DNA of 51,858 nt from Candidatus Bathyarchaeota archaeon (GCA_005888745.1 VBBS01000039.1:1-51858), one strand, 5' to 3'; positions 1 to 7,844 are shown, counted from the stretch's first letter. Numbers and translations: made by a program. The notes: a model not told the origin generated them from the sequence alone.

Positions 1-120
1 ACCCAGCGAAGACTATGGTGTCCACACTGTGGAGCCATACTAGACAGGGACGAGAACGCGGCCAGGAACATAGCTGCGGGAGGGCTGAGGTTCAGCCCCA
101 ACTTGCCTCCAGATGAAGCA
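1..120 (+). repeat. Inverted repeat arm A (TnpB copy)
   Basis: 120 bases identical in inverted orientation to 5862-5981. The match continues to the window edge, so the true repeat is probably longer. It results from two copies of the same transposon family in opposite orientation. Confidence 0.95.
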
Positions 121-306
121 GTGAAGGGGAACCCGACGACGACGGTAATCCTCAGAGTCGATGGAGGCAAGTTAAGTCAGCGATCAACAAAGAGCAGCAT
201 TGGCCAACACTTGCGACTTAACAGAACCGAAAGAGCTAAGGTGTCATCCTCCTCCCCCCAAAACGCGCTCGGTTCAACATCATGGAAGGAGGTATTGGTA
301 GACTAG
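1..306 (+). CDS. tnpB: TnpB (IS200/IS605) C-terminal fragment, cut by window edge
   Basis: The reading frame is open from base 1, so the gene starts outside the window. It begins inside the TnpB zinc ribbon (CPHC at codons 7-10), followed by LDRDENAARN, which holds the last catalytic Asp of the RuvC-like nuclease. TnpB is an RNA-guided endonuclease of IS200/IS605 elements; its 3' end also encodes its omegaRNA. The first 120 bases are identical to the complement of 5862-5981, inside the intact tnpB. The two copies then diverge but share TGGAGGCAAGTTAAGTCA (161-178). The frame continues to a stop at 304-306, probably through flanking DNA beyond the element's right end. Family assignment is firm; whether the whole gene is intact cannot be seen. 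Confidence 0.85.
   Translation, partial: TQRRLWCPHCGAILDRDENAARNIAAGGLRFSPNLPPDEAVKGNPTTTVILRVDGGKLSQRSTKSSIGQHLRLNRTERAKVSSSSPQNALGSTSWKEVLVD
82..178 (+). ncRNA. Putative omegaRNA 3' hairpins / right end of TnpB copy 1
   Basis: Two hairpins lie inside the tnpB 3' end. The first is GGGCTGA (82-88), loop GGT, TCAGCCC (92-98). The second is an 11-bp perfect stem, ACTTGCCTCCA (101-111) with TGGAGGCAAGT (162-172), closing a 50-nt loop. Similarity to the intact element ends at TTAAGTCA (171-178), taken here as the right end. In this family the omegaRNA covers the tnpB 3' end and the right end, and the guide is the flanking sequence just beyond; here that would begin GCGATCAACAAAG. The hairpins are seen directly; the RNA role is inferred from the family. 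Confidence 0.55.
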
Positions 307-395
307 TCCGGCATCCCTTATCTCCCTTCAAGAAGAGAGCAATCTTTGCAATCGCAATTCTGGGCTTAGTGATGGCTATCGGAACCTTGGCATGA
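282..395 (+). CDS. Short membrane ORF: first TM helix of a split channel-like protein
   Basis: A 37-codon ORF starting ATG, with a basic stretch (PFKKR) followed by a hydrophobic helix (AIFAIAILGLVMAIGTLA). Its TGA overlaps the ATG of the next gene (ATGA at 392-395). Together the two ORFs give the order helix, pore-like re-entrant segment, helix, as in two-TM potassium-channel-type proteins. This suggests one ancestral protein now divided by a frame change, or two translationally coupled subunits. It is too short to be sure on its own. Confidence 0.45.
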   Translation: MEGGIGRLVRHPLSPFKKRAIFAIAILGLVMAIGTLA

Positions 396-685
396 TGGTC
401 TTGGAAGGCTGGGACCTCGTAACCTCGTTCTATTTCATGTCCCTCCTGGCAACTGCCGAAGGCCCCGCACAATCGCCCATTACCGTGGGGGGCAAGATCT
501 TCGCGTCTTTCATGGCCTTCCTCTCGATTGGCGCGGCAATATCCGCGATCACACTTACCTTCGGACCGCTGTTTGGCTCTGTAGTGAAAGGGGGCTTCGC
601 CTACGTCGTGAGAGAAGAGGACAAACCCAAGACAAGGCTAGAGAGCAAAGACCGACTGCATTCTCCTAGCAACCAGGAGAACTAG
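392..685 (+). CDS. Two-TM ion-channel-like protein, pore and second helix
   Basis: A 97-residue protein whose first part (GWDLVTSFYFMSLLATAEGP) resembles the pore helix of Kcs-type channels. It is followed by a PxTxxGK-like turn (ITVGGKIF) and a long hydrophobic helix (residues about 35-62), then a charged cytoplasmic tail. The selectivity filter TVGYG is absent; ATAEGP stands in its place, so potassium selectivity cannot be claimed. The first TM helix of such a fold lies in the preceding overlapping ORF at 282-395. The VOC gene follows after 3 bases. Function is inferred from topology only. Confidence 0.6.
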   Translation: MMVLEGWDLVTSFYFMSLLATAEGPAQSPITVGGKIFASFMAFLSIGAAISAITLTFGPLFGSVVKGGFAYVVREEDKPKTRLESKDRLHSPSNQEN

Positions 686-688
686 GAT

Positions 689-1045
689 TTGCCAAAACTC
701 GTCAGTGACATCGGCCATGTCATCCTTCAAGTCGGGGATATGGACAAGGCAGTCAAGCTATACTGTGAAACGCTAGGATTCGAACTCAAGGAACACTCGC
801 CTGAATGGAGCGTCATCTCCACTAGGCTGGGCGAGCTGACCCTCTACAAGACCCCGAAGATTACACCTCTGGTTCTTCGAGGCGCTGATGTAACCCCAAT
901 TAGCCTTCACGTAACCAGTTTCGAAGAAGCGGCTGATCAATTGGAGAAGAAAGGATATTCTGTCAAACGCAAAGGCAAGAACTCAGGGACGCTAACTGAC
1001 CCGTGGGGAAACATGATCGAACTTCACGATCACCGCAAAGCCTGA
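689..1045 (+). CDS. VOC-superfamily (glyoxalase/bleomycin-resistance-like) protein
   Basis: 118 residues with a TTG start three bases after the preceding stop; GGAGA at 676-680 can serve as ribosome-binding site. The fold signature is a paired beta-alpha-beta-beta-beta module: GHVILQVGDMDKAVKLYCE, then ISLHVTSFEEAADQLEKKG, then the C-terminal DPWGNMIELHDH. His at the start of the first strand and Glu in IELHD are typical metal ligands of the vicinal oxygen chelate family. Substrate is not predictable; members include glyoxalases, dioxygenases and methylmalonyl-CoA epimerases. It converges on SRP54. Confidence 0.85.
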   Translation: MPKLVSDIGHVILQVGDMDKAVKLYCETLGFELKEHSPEWSVISTRLGELTLYKTPKITPLVLRGADVTPISLHVTSFEEAADQLEKKGYSVKRKGKNSGTLTDPWGNMIELHDHRKA

Positions 1046-1092
1046 ATTTTTTCAATCCAGAATTCGCCATGAAGGACAACTGTGTGTACGAA

Positions 1093-2415
1093 TCACTTTT
1101 TCATGAAAGGCATGCCTTTCATCATGGGTCCACGTCGTTTCATCTGCTTCATCATTTTCCGCATCGTAAAATACTGGTTAACTAGTTCGCGCACCTCGCG
1201 CTCTGGCCGACCAGCGCCTCGGGCAATTCTCTTCGACCTGGAGCTGTCTACCAATCGAGGCTCTCCCAATTCCTTCTTTGTCATAGACTGAATGATGACT
1301 CTCCACGCCTTCATCTTCTCCTCCGCCACTCCCAGTTGCTCCTCAGGAAGACTTACACCTCCCGGAATCATTTGGAGAACTTTCCTCAGGGGTCCCATCT
1401 TCCGAAGATTCTCCATCTGGTCATACATGTCCTTCAAGGTAAAACGACCCTCCATGAACTGTTTGACTTTCGCCTCAGGAACCTGCACCTCCGCCTCCTT
1501 CACTTTCTCCAGAAGCGCGTTCAGATCTCCCATTCCCAAGAGCCGTCCCACAAAATCGGTCGGAACGAACTGTTCCAGATCCTCAACACGTTCTCCAGTT
1601 CCGATGAATTTGACCTTCGATCCTGTCCCGGCGACCGCCGAGAGTGCCCCTCCTCCTTTGGCCGACCCGTCCATCTTAGTCAGCAACACCGATCCTACAG
1701 GTGTCGCTTCATGGAAAGCGCGGGCTTGGGTAATCGCTTGCTGCCCTATCGTCGCGTCGATTGCCAATACGATCTCGTCGGGCTTGACCGCAGAGGCAAT
1801 TCTCTTCATCTCGTCCATCAGGTCCCGCTCGTTCCTGTGCCTTCCTGCAGTATCGATAATCACGATGTCGGTCTTCTCCTTCCGATAATGGTCGAGACCA
1901 TGCCTCGCGATGTCCTCAGGCTTCTTGTTGCCAGGCTCACCGTAAACTGGAATCTCGACTGTCGCTGCTAACTGCTTCAGTTGGTCCAATGCGCCGGGAC
2001 GGTAAGTATCAGCACCGACGATGCCCACCCTCAACCCTCTCTTCTGGAAAAACCGTGCCAGCTTCACCGAGCTAGTTGTTTTCCCCGTCCCCTGAATCCC
2101 GACCAGCATTAGTTTGCGAAAGACGCCTGGTTGAACCTCGACTTTAGCGGCGTCTTGGCCGACAAACTTCGTCATTTCTTCGTATAGAACTTTGACAACA
2201 TGCTCTCGCCTAGTGATCCCAGGAGGAAGGTTCGCCTTCAAAGAACGATCTTCGACTGTCTTGGATAGTTGGAGGACAAGTTCGACGTTCACGTCAGCCT
2301 GCAATAGCGTTCTCTGAAGATCCTTCACAAGTTCCTTGATCGCCTTCTCGTCGACGTTCGGCATCCGCAAGAGCTTGCGGACCGCGTCTGTCAGAGAACG
2401 GCCGACTGTTTCCAA
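1093..2415 (-). CDS. srp54: Signal recognition particle GTPase SRP54
   Basis: A 440-residue GTPase that binds signal peptides through its M domain and SRP RNA, and targets ribosomes to the SRP receptor at the membrane. The N domain (about 1-90) is followed by the G domain with G1 GIQGTGKTT, DTAGRH and TKMDGSAKGGG, then the methionine-rich M domain ending RRGPMMKGMPFMKK. Length is normal for archaeal SRP54. It is the last gene of an apparent operon aIF5A-DHS-srp54, starting two bases after the DHS stop codon. Confidence 0.97.
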   Translation of the reverse strand: METVGRSLTDAVRKLLRMPNVDEKAIKELVKDLQRTLLQADVNVELVLQLSKTVEDRSLKANLPPGITRREHVVKVLYEEMTKFVGQDAAKVEVQPGVFRKLMLVGIQGTGKTTSSVKLARFFQKRGLRVGIVGADTYRPGALDQLKQLAATVEIPVYGEPGNKKPEDIARHGLDHYRKEKTDIVIIDTAGRHRNERDLMDEMKRIASAVKPDEIVLAIDATIGQQAITQARAFHEATPVGSVLLTKMDGSAKGGGALSAVAGTGSKVKFIGTGERVEDLEQFVPTDFVGRLLGMGDLNALLEKVKEAEVQVPEAKVKQFMEGRFTLKDMYDQMENLRKMGPLRKVLQMIPGGVSLPEEQLGVAEEKMKAWRVIIQSMTKKELGEPRLVDSSRSKRIARGAGRPEREVRELVNQYFTMRKMMKQMKRRGPMMKGMPFMKK

Positions 2416-2417
2416 GA

Positions 2418-3332
2418 CTACTCTCCTAACGTTCTCACGCGCTTCTTAACCTTCCCGAGGACAGCGGCGATTATCAACGGGAAGCAGACAGTAGCATCAC
2501 CATACACGTCGACGAATCTTCCTCCTTTCCGGATTTTTCTCCAGCTGATCGACTCAGCCAACGGAGCACCGCTCAGTCCTCCCGGTTCGGGTCTATCTGC
2601 GGTTATCTGGACCGCCGCGTCGACTCCCTCTCGCAGAACACTAGCCAATAGAGTGTGGTGCTTGGGTAATCCCCCGCCAAGAATCAGAACCCCGAGCTTT
2701 TTCGAAGTCATCGCCATTTCCACCATATTAGTCACATCAGCCATAGGGTTCAGCTGCAGCACCTCGGTCTGGGAGAAACCCCAGAGGCTAAGTCCCAGGA
2801 TTGAGTCCAGAAGCCCTGGTGAGAAGATCCTGACCTTGTTTCGGGCAGCTTTGAAAAGAATCGAATCCTTGTCTCCCAGGAGGAGGCCGATTTTTCCCAA
2901 GATGTCCGAGAATGCGACTCCTCGCCTCTGATCAGCTGGAATGTTTCCAAGAAGCCTTCGGACAGTCTTATCTAGAATCTGGAACGATTCTTCTTTGACA
3001 AAGATGTCCGCGATTCGGCTGTACCCCTTCTTGATCAGGAGACGATCATCGACTTGGAAGGTGCCCTGATAATGATGAAGGCCAAGCGCTTCGATAACGT
3101 CGTGGGTCAAGTTCGCTCCTGAGGTCACGATCGCATCGAGAAACCCCCGATCGATCAAATCTCCAATCAGCAGTCGAAATCCCGATGGGACCATTGGCCC
3201 TGCGAGTGTCAGGAAATTTGTATAATCGCGGCCCCGGAACATTTCTTCGACAACATCGGTAGCTGCCCCGATTCGGCCCCCACCTAGGACCCCGGTTGCT
3301 CTCATCTCTCCGACGAGAGCGCTGGCCGTCAT
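2418..3332 (-). CDS. dys: Deoxyhypusine synthase (DHS)
   Basis: A 304-residue NAD-dependent enzyme that transfers the aminobutyl group of spermidine to a lysine of aIF5A, the first step of hypusine formation. The catalytic lysine lies in LILGGGLPKHH. NAD-binding and active-site segments include VTSGANLTHD, DAAVQITADRPEPGGLSG and VYGDATVCFPL. It sits directly downstream of its substrate gene, aIF5A, and upstream of srp54, all on the minus strand with short gaps. A second, divergent DHS paralogue lies at 31476-32612; this copy is the likelier true DHS. Confidence 0.93.
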   Translation of the reverse strand: MTASALVGEMRATGVLGGGRIGAATDVVEEMFRGRDYTNFLTLAGPMVPSGFRLLIGDLIDRGFLDAIVTSGANLTHDVIEALGLHHYQGTFQVDDRLLIKKGYSRIADIFVKEESFQILDKTVRRLLGNIPADQRRGVAFSDILGKIGLLLGDKDSILFKAARNKVRIFSPGLLDSILGLSLWGFSQTEVLQLNPMADVTNMVEMAMTSKKLGVLILGGGLPKHHTLLASVLREGVDAAVQITADRPEPGGLSGAPLAESISWRKIRKGGRFVDVYGDATVCFPLIIAAVLGKVKKRVRTLGE

Positions 3333-3390
3333 TCCCGGCCAAAGCCGTAGGTGTCTTACTTTTGAAGGACTTTTACTCGTGATGGGCTGC

Positions 3391-3786
3391 TCAGCCCTTT
3401 CGGCGAACGACCATGTTCCGTCCCATAACGCTCCAGTATTCGACTTCGATTCCGGAAGCCATCTTGTTCTTCAAGTCCTCGTCATCAGGCATGGGTGTTT
3501 CGAATGTCTGATAATTCTCCATGTCCATCACTTGGAGAAGATTTCCAGAGATGGAGAGCACCTGTCCTGTTCGCTTGTCAATGAGCGGGACTTCGGCTTT
3601 GCCGTCAACTGGGCTGATGAGGTTCTTTTTCTGGCCTGTGAACGCGCTTATCGCAACGATCCTTGCCTTTGCGGAGCCGTGCTTGCCGGGCTTGGATTTC
3701 TCGAACTCTACAATCTTACACGGTTCACCATCAATGAGGACGTATTGGCCAATCTTCAGACTGCCAACGTCGACCGGCTTGCTCAT
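3391..3786 (-). CDS. eif5a: Translation factor aIF5A (hypusine-containing)
   Basis: A 131-residue factor that promotes peptide-bond formation at stalled ribosomes and translation termination. The N-terminal SH3-like domain carries the hypusination loop KSKPGKHGSAKARI, whose central Lys before HG is the modified residue; an OB-fold C-domain follows. The ATG at 3786 is chosen because family members begin MSxxPVDVGSLKxGxY; a frame-extending upstream start at 3810 would add eight non-conserved residues. It heads the operon with its modifying enzyme DHS and is divergent from nadK. Confidence 0.95.
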   Translation of the reverse strand: MSKPVDVGSLKIGQYVLIDGEPCKIVEFEKSKPGKHGSAKARIVAISAFTGQKKNLISPVDGKAEVPLIDKRTGQVLSISGNLLQVMDMENYQTFETPMPDDEDLKNKMASGIEVEYWSVMGRNMVVRRKG

Positions 3787-3909
3787 GAAATAGGTCTCGA
3801 CCGCGAGCATTCCAAGGACTGCATCTAAAAGACTTCGCGTGATTCGAAGGGTATTCCTAGAGAATTCTTTTCAACTGGTCTACTCCCGTTCTCCACGATC
3901 TGGAAAGCC

Positions 3910-4749
3910 ATGCCCAAGGCTGTCGGCATCCTCGCCAAGAAAGACTCGAAAGAAATCCTCACCGAGGCCAAGAGGATTCACAAAATAATCGAACAGCACG
4001 GCTTCAGACCTGTTCCAGACCAAGATCTAGCAGAATCGACGAAGATTCCTGGGGGAAAACATCTCAGGCGAATGGAGATCGAGCTCCTGGTAACGCTAGG
4101 AGGGGATGGCACCGTGCTGAAAGCGGCGAAGGAGATGTTGAAACCAAAAACCCCGATCCTGGCGGTAAACATGGGCCGCAGGGGTTACCTCACGGAGGTC
4201 GAACCTTCCGAGTTCGAGACCGCCTTCACCAAGTGGGAGAAAGGCAACTACGAGCTGGAGGAGCAATGGAAACTCTCCGTGTTTCACAAGAACCAAGTTG
4301 TCGGCGAAGCCCTCAACGAGGCACTCCTACTTCCAACCATACCGGCCAAAATGCTCAACCTCAATCTAGCCCTCGGGGGCAGACAGGTTTTCCAGGCTCG
4401 GGCCGATGGAATCATCGTCTCCACCCCAACCGGCTCGACAGCTCACTCCTTCTCAGCGGGAGGACCAGTTCTAGAAACCTCAATGGACAGCGTATCGCTA
4501 ACGCTTATCGCCCCTCTTCAACCAGTCAAGTCCATCGTGGTACCCGTGAAGGCAGGCGTTCAGCTGCGAGTGGCAGAACCAGGTCCAAGCGCTAACCTGG
4601 TGATAGATGGCCGTCTTGAGCAGGAGATACGCATCGGGCAGTCGTTATCGTTCAGAAAATCCGTCAACAGTACGTTTTTCGTCAGGTTCGGCGACTCATT
4701 CCTCCAGAGGAGTCTCAGAAGATTGTCCTCCGAAAGGGAAAACGGTTGA
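3910..4749 (+). CDS. nadK: NAD kinase (ATP/polyphosphate)
   Basis: A 279-residue cytosolic enzyme that phosphorylates NAD to NADP. Diagnostic motifs are GGDGTVLKAA in the N-terminal domain, VNMGRRGYLTEVEP, and the C-terminal NAD-binding TPTGSTAHSFSAGGP. Length is typical. The ATG start follows a 120-base divergent promoter region shared with aIF5A. The stop overlaps the TTG start of the next gene (TTGA, 4746-4749), so the two are translationally coupled. Confidence 0.95.
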   Translation: MPKAVGILAKKDSKEILTEAKRIHKIIEQHGFRPVPDQDLAESTKIPGGKHLRRMEIELLVTLGGDGTVLKAAKEMLKPKTPILAVNMGRRGYLTEVEPSEFETAFTKWEKGNYELEEQWKLSVFHKNQVVGEALNEALLLPTIPAKMLNLNLALGGRQVFQARADGIIVSTPTGSTAHSFSAGGPVLETSMDSVSLTLIAPLQPVKSIVVPVKAGVQLRVAEPGPSANLVIDGRLEQEIRIGQSLSFRKSVNSTFFVRFGDSFLQRSLRRLSSERENG

Positions 4750-5273
4750 AGGTGCTCGTTCTCGATACGTCAGCGTTCATCATGGGCTTCAACCCAACCC
4801 GGCCGGGAGAAGTGTACACGGTACCGGCTGTAGAGGATGAGCTGCTGAGGGGAACGATGACACAGCTACGATTTCACGTGAACAAAGAGAAGGGCAAGGT
4901 GATCCTCAGGTTCCCATCTCCTCGTGCCTTGGAATCGGTCGAAGCAGTCAGCACCAAAGCAGGTGAGAAGGGCCATGTCTCACAAGCGGATCGAGAGGTC
5001 GTTGCTCTCGCTCTGGACCTGAAACTCGATGGTCAAGAGCCTGTCATCGTCAGCGATGATTACGCGGTGCAGAACATGGCTGAGCATCTTCATCTCAACT
5101 ATGGATCGCTAGCCAATTTCGGGATCGCTCACAAATTTGACTGGATAATGTATTGCCCAGCATGCCATCGAAGATCCATGGGACCCGAAAAGACCTGCAG
5201 GGTCTGCGGAACCGAGCTGAAAAGGAAGGTATTATCTCGATCCAAAATATCTCGAGGCCAATCAGAGAAATGA
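4746..5273 (+). CDS. nob1: Nob1-like PIN endoribonuclease with zinc ribbon
   Basis: A 175-residue ribonuclease expected to mature the 3' end of 16S rRNA. The PIN domain shows LDTSAFIMGF, ADREVVALAL and VSDDYAVQN, supplying the acidic metal ligands. A C-terminal zinc ribbon follows with CPAC and CRVC pairs, ending in a basic tail (KRKVLSRSK). This PIN plus rubredoxin-like ribbon order is characteristic of archaeal Nob1. TTG start, overlapping nadK. Confidence 0.9.
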   Translation: MKVLVLDTSAFIMGFNPTRPGEVYTVPAVEDELLRGTMTQLRFHVNKEKGKVILRFPSPRALESVEAVSTKAGEKGHVSQADREVVALALDLKLDGQEPVIVSDDYAVQNMAEHLHLNYGSLANFGIAHKFDWIMYCPACHRRSMGPEKTCRVCGTELKRKVLSRSKISRGQSEK

Positions 5274-5279
5274 ACAGCC

Positions 5280-5714
5280 ATGGCTAAGAGGAATCCTAAA
5301 GACCGTGCGTCGAGCCCGACTCGGGTTACTGGTATTGGTGGAATATTCTTCAAGGCCAAAGACCCTGGAAAACTGATGTCATGGTACACAACCCATCTTG
5401 GGGTCAAACCCGAAAGCGAAGGATCTAGCACGACCATGTTTCAATGGCGAGAAAAAGACGATACCAACCAAGTCGGTTACACTGTCTGGTCAATCTTTCC
5501 CCATGATACGAAGTATTTTGACCCGAGTGCCTCGCCTTTCATGATAAACTTCCGGGTCAAGGATCTCGACAGACTATTGAATCAGCTTAAGCGAGAAGGC
5601 GTGAAGGTGGACGACAAACGAGAAGAATATGACTATGGTAAATTCGGATGGATCATTGACCCAGAGGGCAACCGGATAGAGCTCTGGGAACCGAAGGGCG
5701 GTCCTCCTGAGTGA
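5280..5714 (+). CDS. VOC-superfamily protein (glyoxalase-like)
   Basis: 144 residues. The N-terminal half has GIGGIFFKAKDPGKLMSWY, typical of the first VOC module; the second half has NFRVKDLDRLLNQLKREG, then DYGKFGWIIDPEGNRIELWE, the classic C-terminal metal-ligand strand. It resembles bacterial glyoxalase-like proteins that often contain the GKFGWIxDPEGN motif. The ATG lies six bases after nob1, so it is probably co-transcribed. Substrate unknown. The TnpB element ends just downstream. Confidence 0.87.
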   Translation: MAKRNPKDRASSPTRVTGIGGIFFKAKDPGKLMSWYTTHLGVKPESEGSSTTMFQWREKDDTNQVGYTVWSIFPHDTKYFDPSASPFMINFRVKDLDRLLNQLKREGVKVDDKREEYDYGKFGWIIDPEGNRIELWEPKGGPPE

Positions 5715-5741
5715 CTACTCTAGTCTGGCCGCGAAGCATTT

Positions 5742-6980
5742 TCAGGTTCTGTTAGTCTTCAAGAGATGGTTAACGTTGTCAACCATAGGTTGTTGACTTA
5801 ACTTGCCTCCATCGACTTTGAGGATTAGGGTCGCGTTCTCCGGTTCCCGTTCTTCTACCATTGCTTCATCTGGAGGCAAGTTGGGGCTGAACCTCAGCCC
5901 TCCCGCAGCTATGTTCCTGGCCGCGTTCTCGTCCCTGTCTAGTATGGCTCCACAGTGTGGACACCATAGTCTTCGCTGGGTGCTCTCTAGGGTCTTGTAC
6001 CCGCATATTGAGCACCGCTTGGAGGTATCTCTAGCAGGAACGTAGATTACCTTCACTCCATCCCATCGAGCCTTGTACTCTACTTGTCGCTGTAGCTCTC
6101 CATAACTGCAACTGTTCATCTTCGCTCGGTACCTTCTAGATTGTCCGTTGCCCCTACGATAGAGTCTTCTCATCCCGGTCAGCCTCTCCATTACTATTCC
6201 ATACCGACCGGTCTTGGCCTCGTCAACTATTCTCTTGGAGACATTGTGGAGTAGCGGCTGTACCCGGTTCCGCTGCTTCTCCCCATACTTGGAGAAGACC
6301 CGCGTTCTCATTCGCTCATCGTTTCTCTTGCACCGGCTTTTGACATAACGATAGCCGGACTTGATTCTGGTCGCCTGTGACAGGTCAAATGTTCGCACTG
6401 TCTTGTTTGTTGCGGTAGTCACATTGTCCAGGATACGGTCTACACCAATGTATCCTTCCGGCTCGATTTCGACGGTCTCTTTGGAGTAGCTTATGCTTAG
6501 AGAGGCCGGGGTCAGCGTGACCGAGCGAACGTTTAGCCCTGAGAGAACCTTGAGCGTGTGACTGTTGAGCTTGAGATAGACGAATTTTCGTGGTTTGACC
6601 GGTAGCCTGAGAAGATTGTCATCTATCTTGAACCCATAGCAGCTGGTTAGCACCAGTCTTTTGGCATATGGAAGCTTTGTCCGGGCGTTCCTTCTCTCGG
6701 CCTTTCGGTAGTTGCGGATTATTACCGTGGCTGCGCCGATCGCTCCGAGCCTATAGTAGCCAAGCATGTCACGGCTAAGACGCGAGTAGGCTCTGGAGGA
6801 GAGAGTCCTGAGAGACGAGACTTTTTGTTCGATTCCAATCATTATGCAGACGTTTACCATGCGTCTGAACTCGTCCAGGAGCCATAGGAGATCAGCTGAA
6901 GTCTGATATTGCTGTCTGACCGTCTTGACTGCCAGCAATGGCAACTCGACACTGGGGCCCGTCTTCAATTGATAACTCAT
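5742..6980 (-). CDS. tnpB: TnpB RNA-guided nuclease (IS200/IS605 family)
   Basis: A 412-residue full-length TnpB. The RuvC-like catalytic triad appears intact: Asp in YIGVDR, Glu in IVMERLTG and Asp in LDRDENAARN. The zinc ribbon has CSIC and CPHC. The N-terminal half contains the helical RNA/DNA-recognition region. No tnpA (Y1 transposase) is nearby, so movement would require TnpA in trans. The frame extends about 17 codons beyond the inferred right end (5794), so the C-terminal tail comes from flanking DNA. TnpB proteins cut DNA matching an omegaRNA guide and help retain the element. Confidence 0.95.
   Translation of the reverse strand: MSYQLKTGPSVELPLLAVKTVRQQYQTSADLLWLLDEFRRMVNVCIMIGIEQKVSSLRTLSSRAYSRLSRDMLGYYRLGAIGAATVIIRNYRKAERRNARTKLPYAKRLVLTSCYGFKIDDNLLRLPVKPRKFVYLKLNSHTLKVLSGLNVRSVTLTPASLSISYSKETVEIEPEGYIGVDRILDNVTTATNKTVRTFDLSQATRIKSGYRYVKSRCKRNDERMRTRVFSKYGEKQRNRVQPLLHNVSKRIVDEAKTGRYGIVMERLTGMRRLYRRGNGQSRRYRAKMNSCSYGELQRQVEYKARWDGVKVIYVPARDTSKRCSICGYKTLESTQRRLWCPHCGAILDRDENAARNIAAGGLRFSPNLPPDEAMVEEREPENATLILKVDGGKLSQQPMVDNVNHLLKTNRT
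5794..5900 (-). ncRNA. Putative omegaRNA 3' hairpins / right end of intact TnpB element
   Basis: On the minus strand a 7-bp hairpin (GGGCTGA/TCAGCCC, 5900-5884) is followed by the 11-bp stem ACTTGCCTCCA/TGGAGGCAAGT (5881-5871 and 5811-5801) and the shared terminal TTAAGTCA ending at 5794. The loop is 59 nt, against 50 nt in the other two copies. The candidate guide beyond the end begins ACAACCTATGG on the minus strand. The RNA role follows from the family; boundaries are inferred from copy comparison. Confidence 0.55.
5862..5981 (-). repeat. Inverted repeat arm B (TnpB copy)
   Basis: Exact reverse complement of bases 1-120. Identity stops at 5861, within the loop of the right-end hairpin, although the closing stem and the terminal TTAAGTCA are again identical between copies. 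Homologous recombination between the arms would invert the block lying between them. Confidence 0.95.
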
Positions 6981-7106
6981 AGAGGAGCCAGGACAACAGT
7001 ATTAGAGGGCAGCTTACAAGTGATCGCAACACCCCACAGAGTTAACAGAGAGCATTTTCAGAAGAATTAAATCCGGTGACCAGTCTGCCGTGGGAATGAG
7101 ACAGCC

Positions 7107-7844
7107 TTGTTGAAGACGGAGACGAGTCTTTACGATGATATGTCAAAGGGCCGCGTTGACCCTTCGAAGTGGAAGATTCTCAGCTTCCCTATGGGTAACG
7201 GTGAGAATTGGGTCTGGGAGGAACTGAGGGCCAAGATTTCGTCCCGGAGTGGCGGGTTAGCGTTGACCGTGGATCCGTTCACGCGGAAGCATGATAAGAT
7301 CCACATGTTTGACGATCCGAAGCAACTGTACGCCTCAACACGGACCTTTCCGGTATCGCATGATCAGGTGACGGTTTTCGAGGCTGAGATGGGGGCGGAG
7401 ACTTATCGAAGCAATGCTGAGGATTTGCAGGACGCGTTCGCGGGCTTCATACTCATGGACTTCTCCACTGGCATGATTTTCGACTTTATCACGACTGGGA
7501 AAAAGATCGGAGTAATCTACGAGCGACTCCTCATTCCGGGTGTTACAGACGAGAAGACAGCGTTCACCTATGTGATTGAGGCACCGTTTTCGGGGGTTCG
7601 TACGAAGCCGGAAATGATGCACCACTACATGGTCAGAATAGACGCGCAACGGAAGAGGGCCGAATGGATTGTTGATGGAAAGGAGTTCTTCAAGGTAGAG
7701 AGCCTCCCGGTGGCTCCCAAGGACATTCTTGTGGGCTGGGGACTCTTCACACTCAAGCCTGTTGACCCGGAGAAGGGAAGCGTGTCAGTCCACGGTCAAG
7801 GCGCGACCGGCATCTGGAAGAATTTCAGATACTCGATCCTTTGA
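7107..7844 (+). CDS. Uncharacterised beta-sandwich protein (DUF6081-like)
   Basis: 245 residues without signal peptide or membrane helix. The sequence alternates beta strands (VTVFEAEMGAETY, AFAGFILMDFSTGMIFDF, YMVRIDAQRKRAEWIVDGKE) and ends GATGIWKNFRYSIL, a layout like concanavalin/lamin-G-type sandwiches. It resembles the uncharacterised DUF6081 group, but this is from memory and not certain. The start is TTG at 7107 or the adjacent TTG at 7110. It lies alone between the TnpB element and a convergent flavoprotein gene. Function unknown. Confidence 0.65.
   Translation: MLKTETSLYDDMSKGRVDPSKWKILSFPMGNGENWVWEELRAKISSRSGGLALTVDPFTRKHDKIHMFDDPKQLYASTRTFPVSHDQVTVFEAEMGAETYRSNAEDLQDAFAGFILMDFSTGMIFDFITTGKKIGVIYERLLIPGVTDEKTAFTYVIEAPFSGVRTKPEMMHHYMVRIDAQRKRAEWIVDGKEFFKVESLPVAPKDILVGWGLFTLKPVDPEKGSVSVHGQGATGIWKNFRYSIL

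Noticed and set aside
236-472. Minus-strand frame opposite the channel-like gene
   Set aside because: Antisense to a gene with clear TM and pore-like pattern; its own translation shows no recognisable family.
1292-1971. Long plus-strand frames within the SRP54 region
   Set aside because: They are complementary-strand shadows of srp54, rich in Ser/Arg and without homology.
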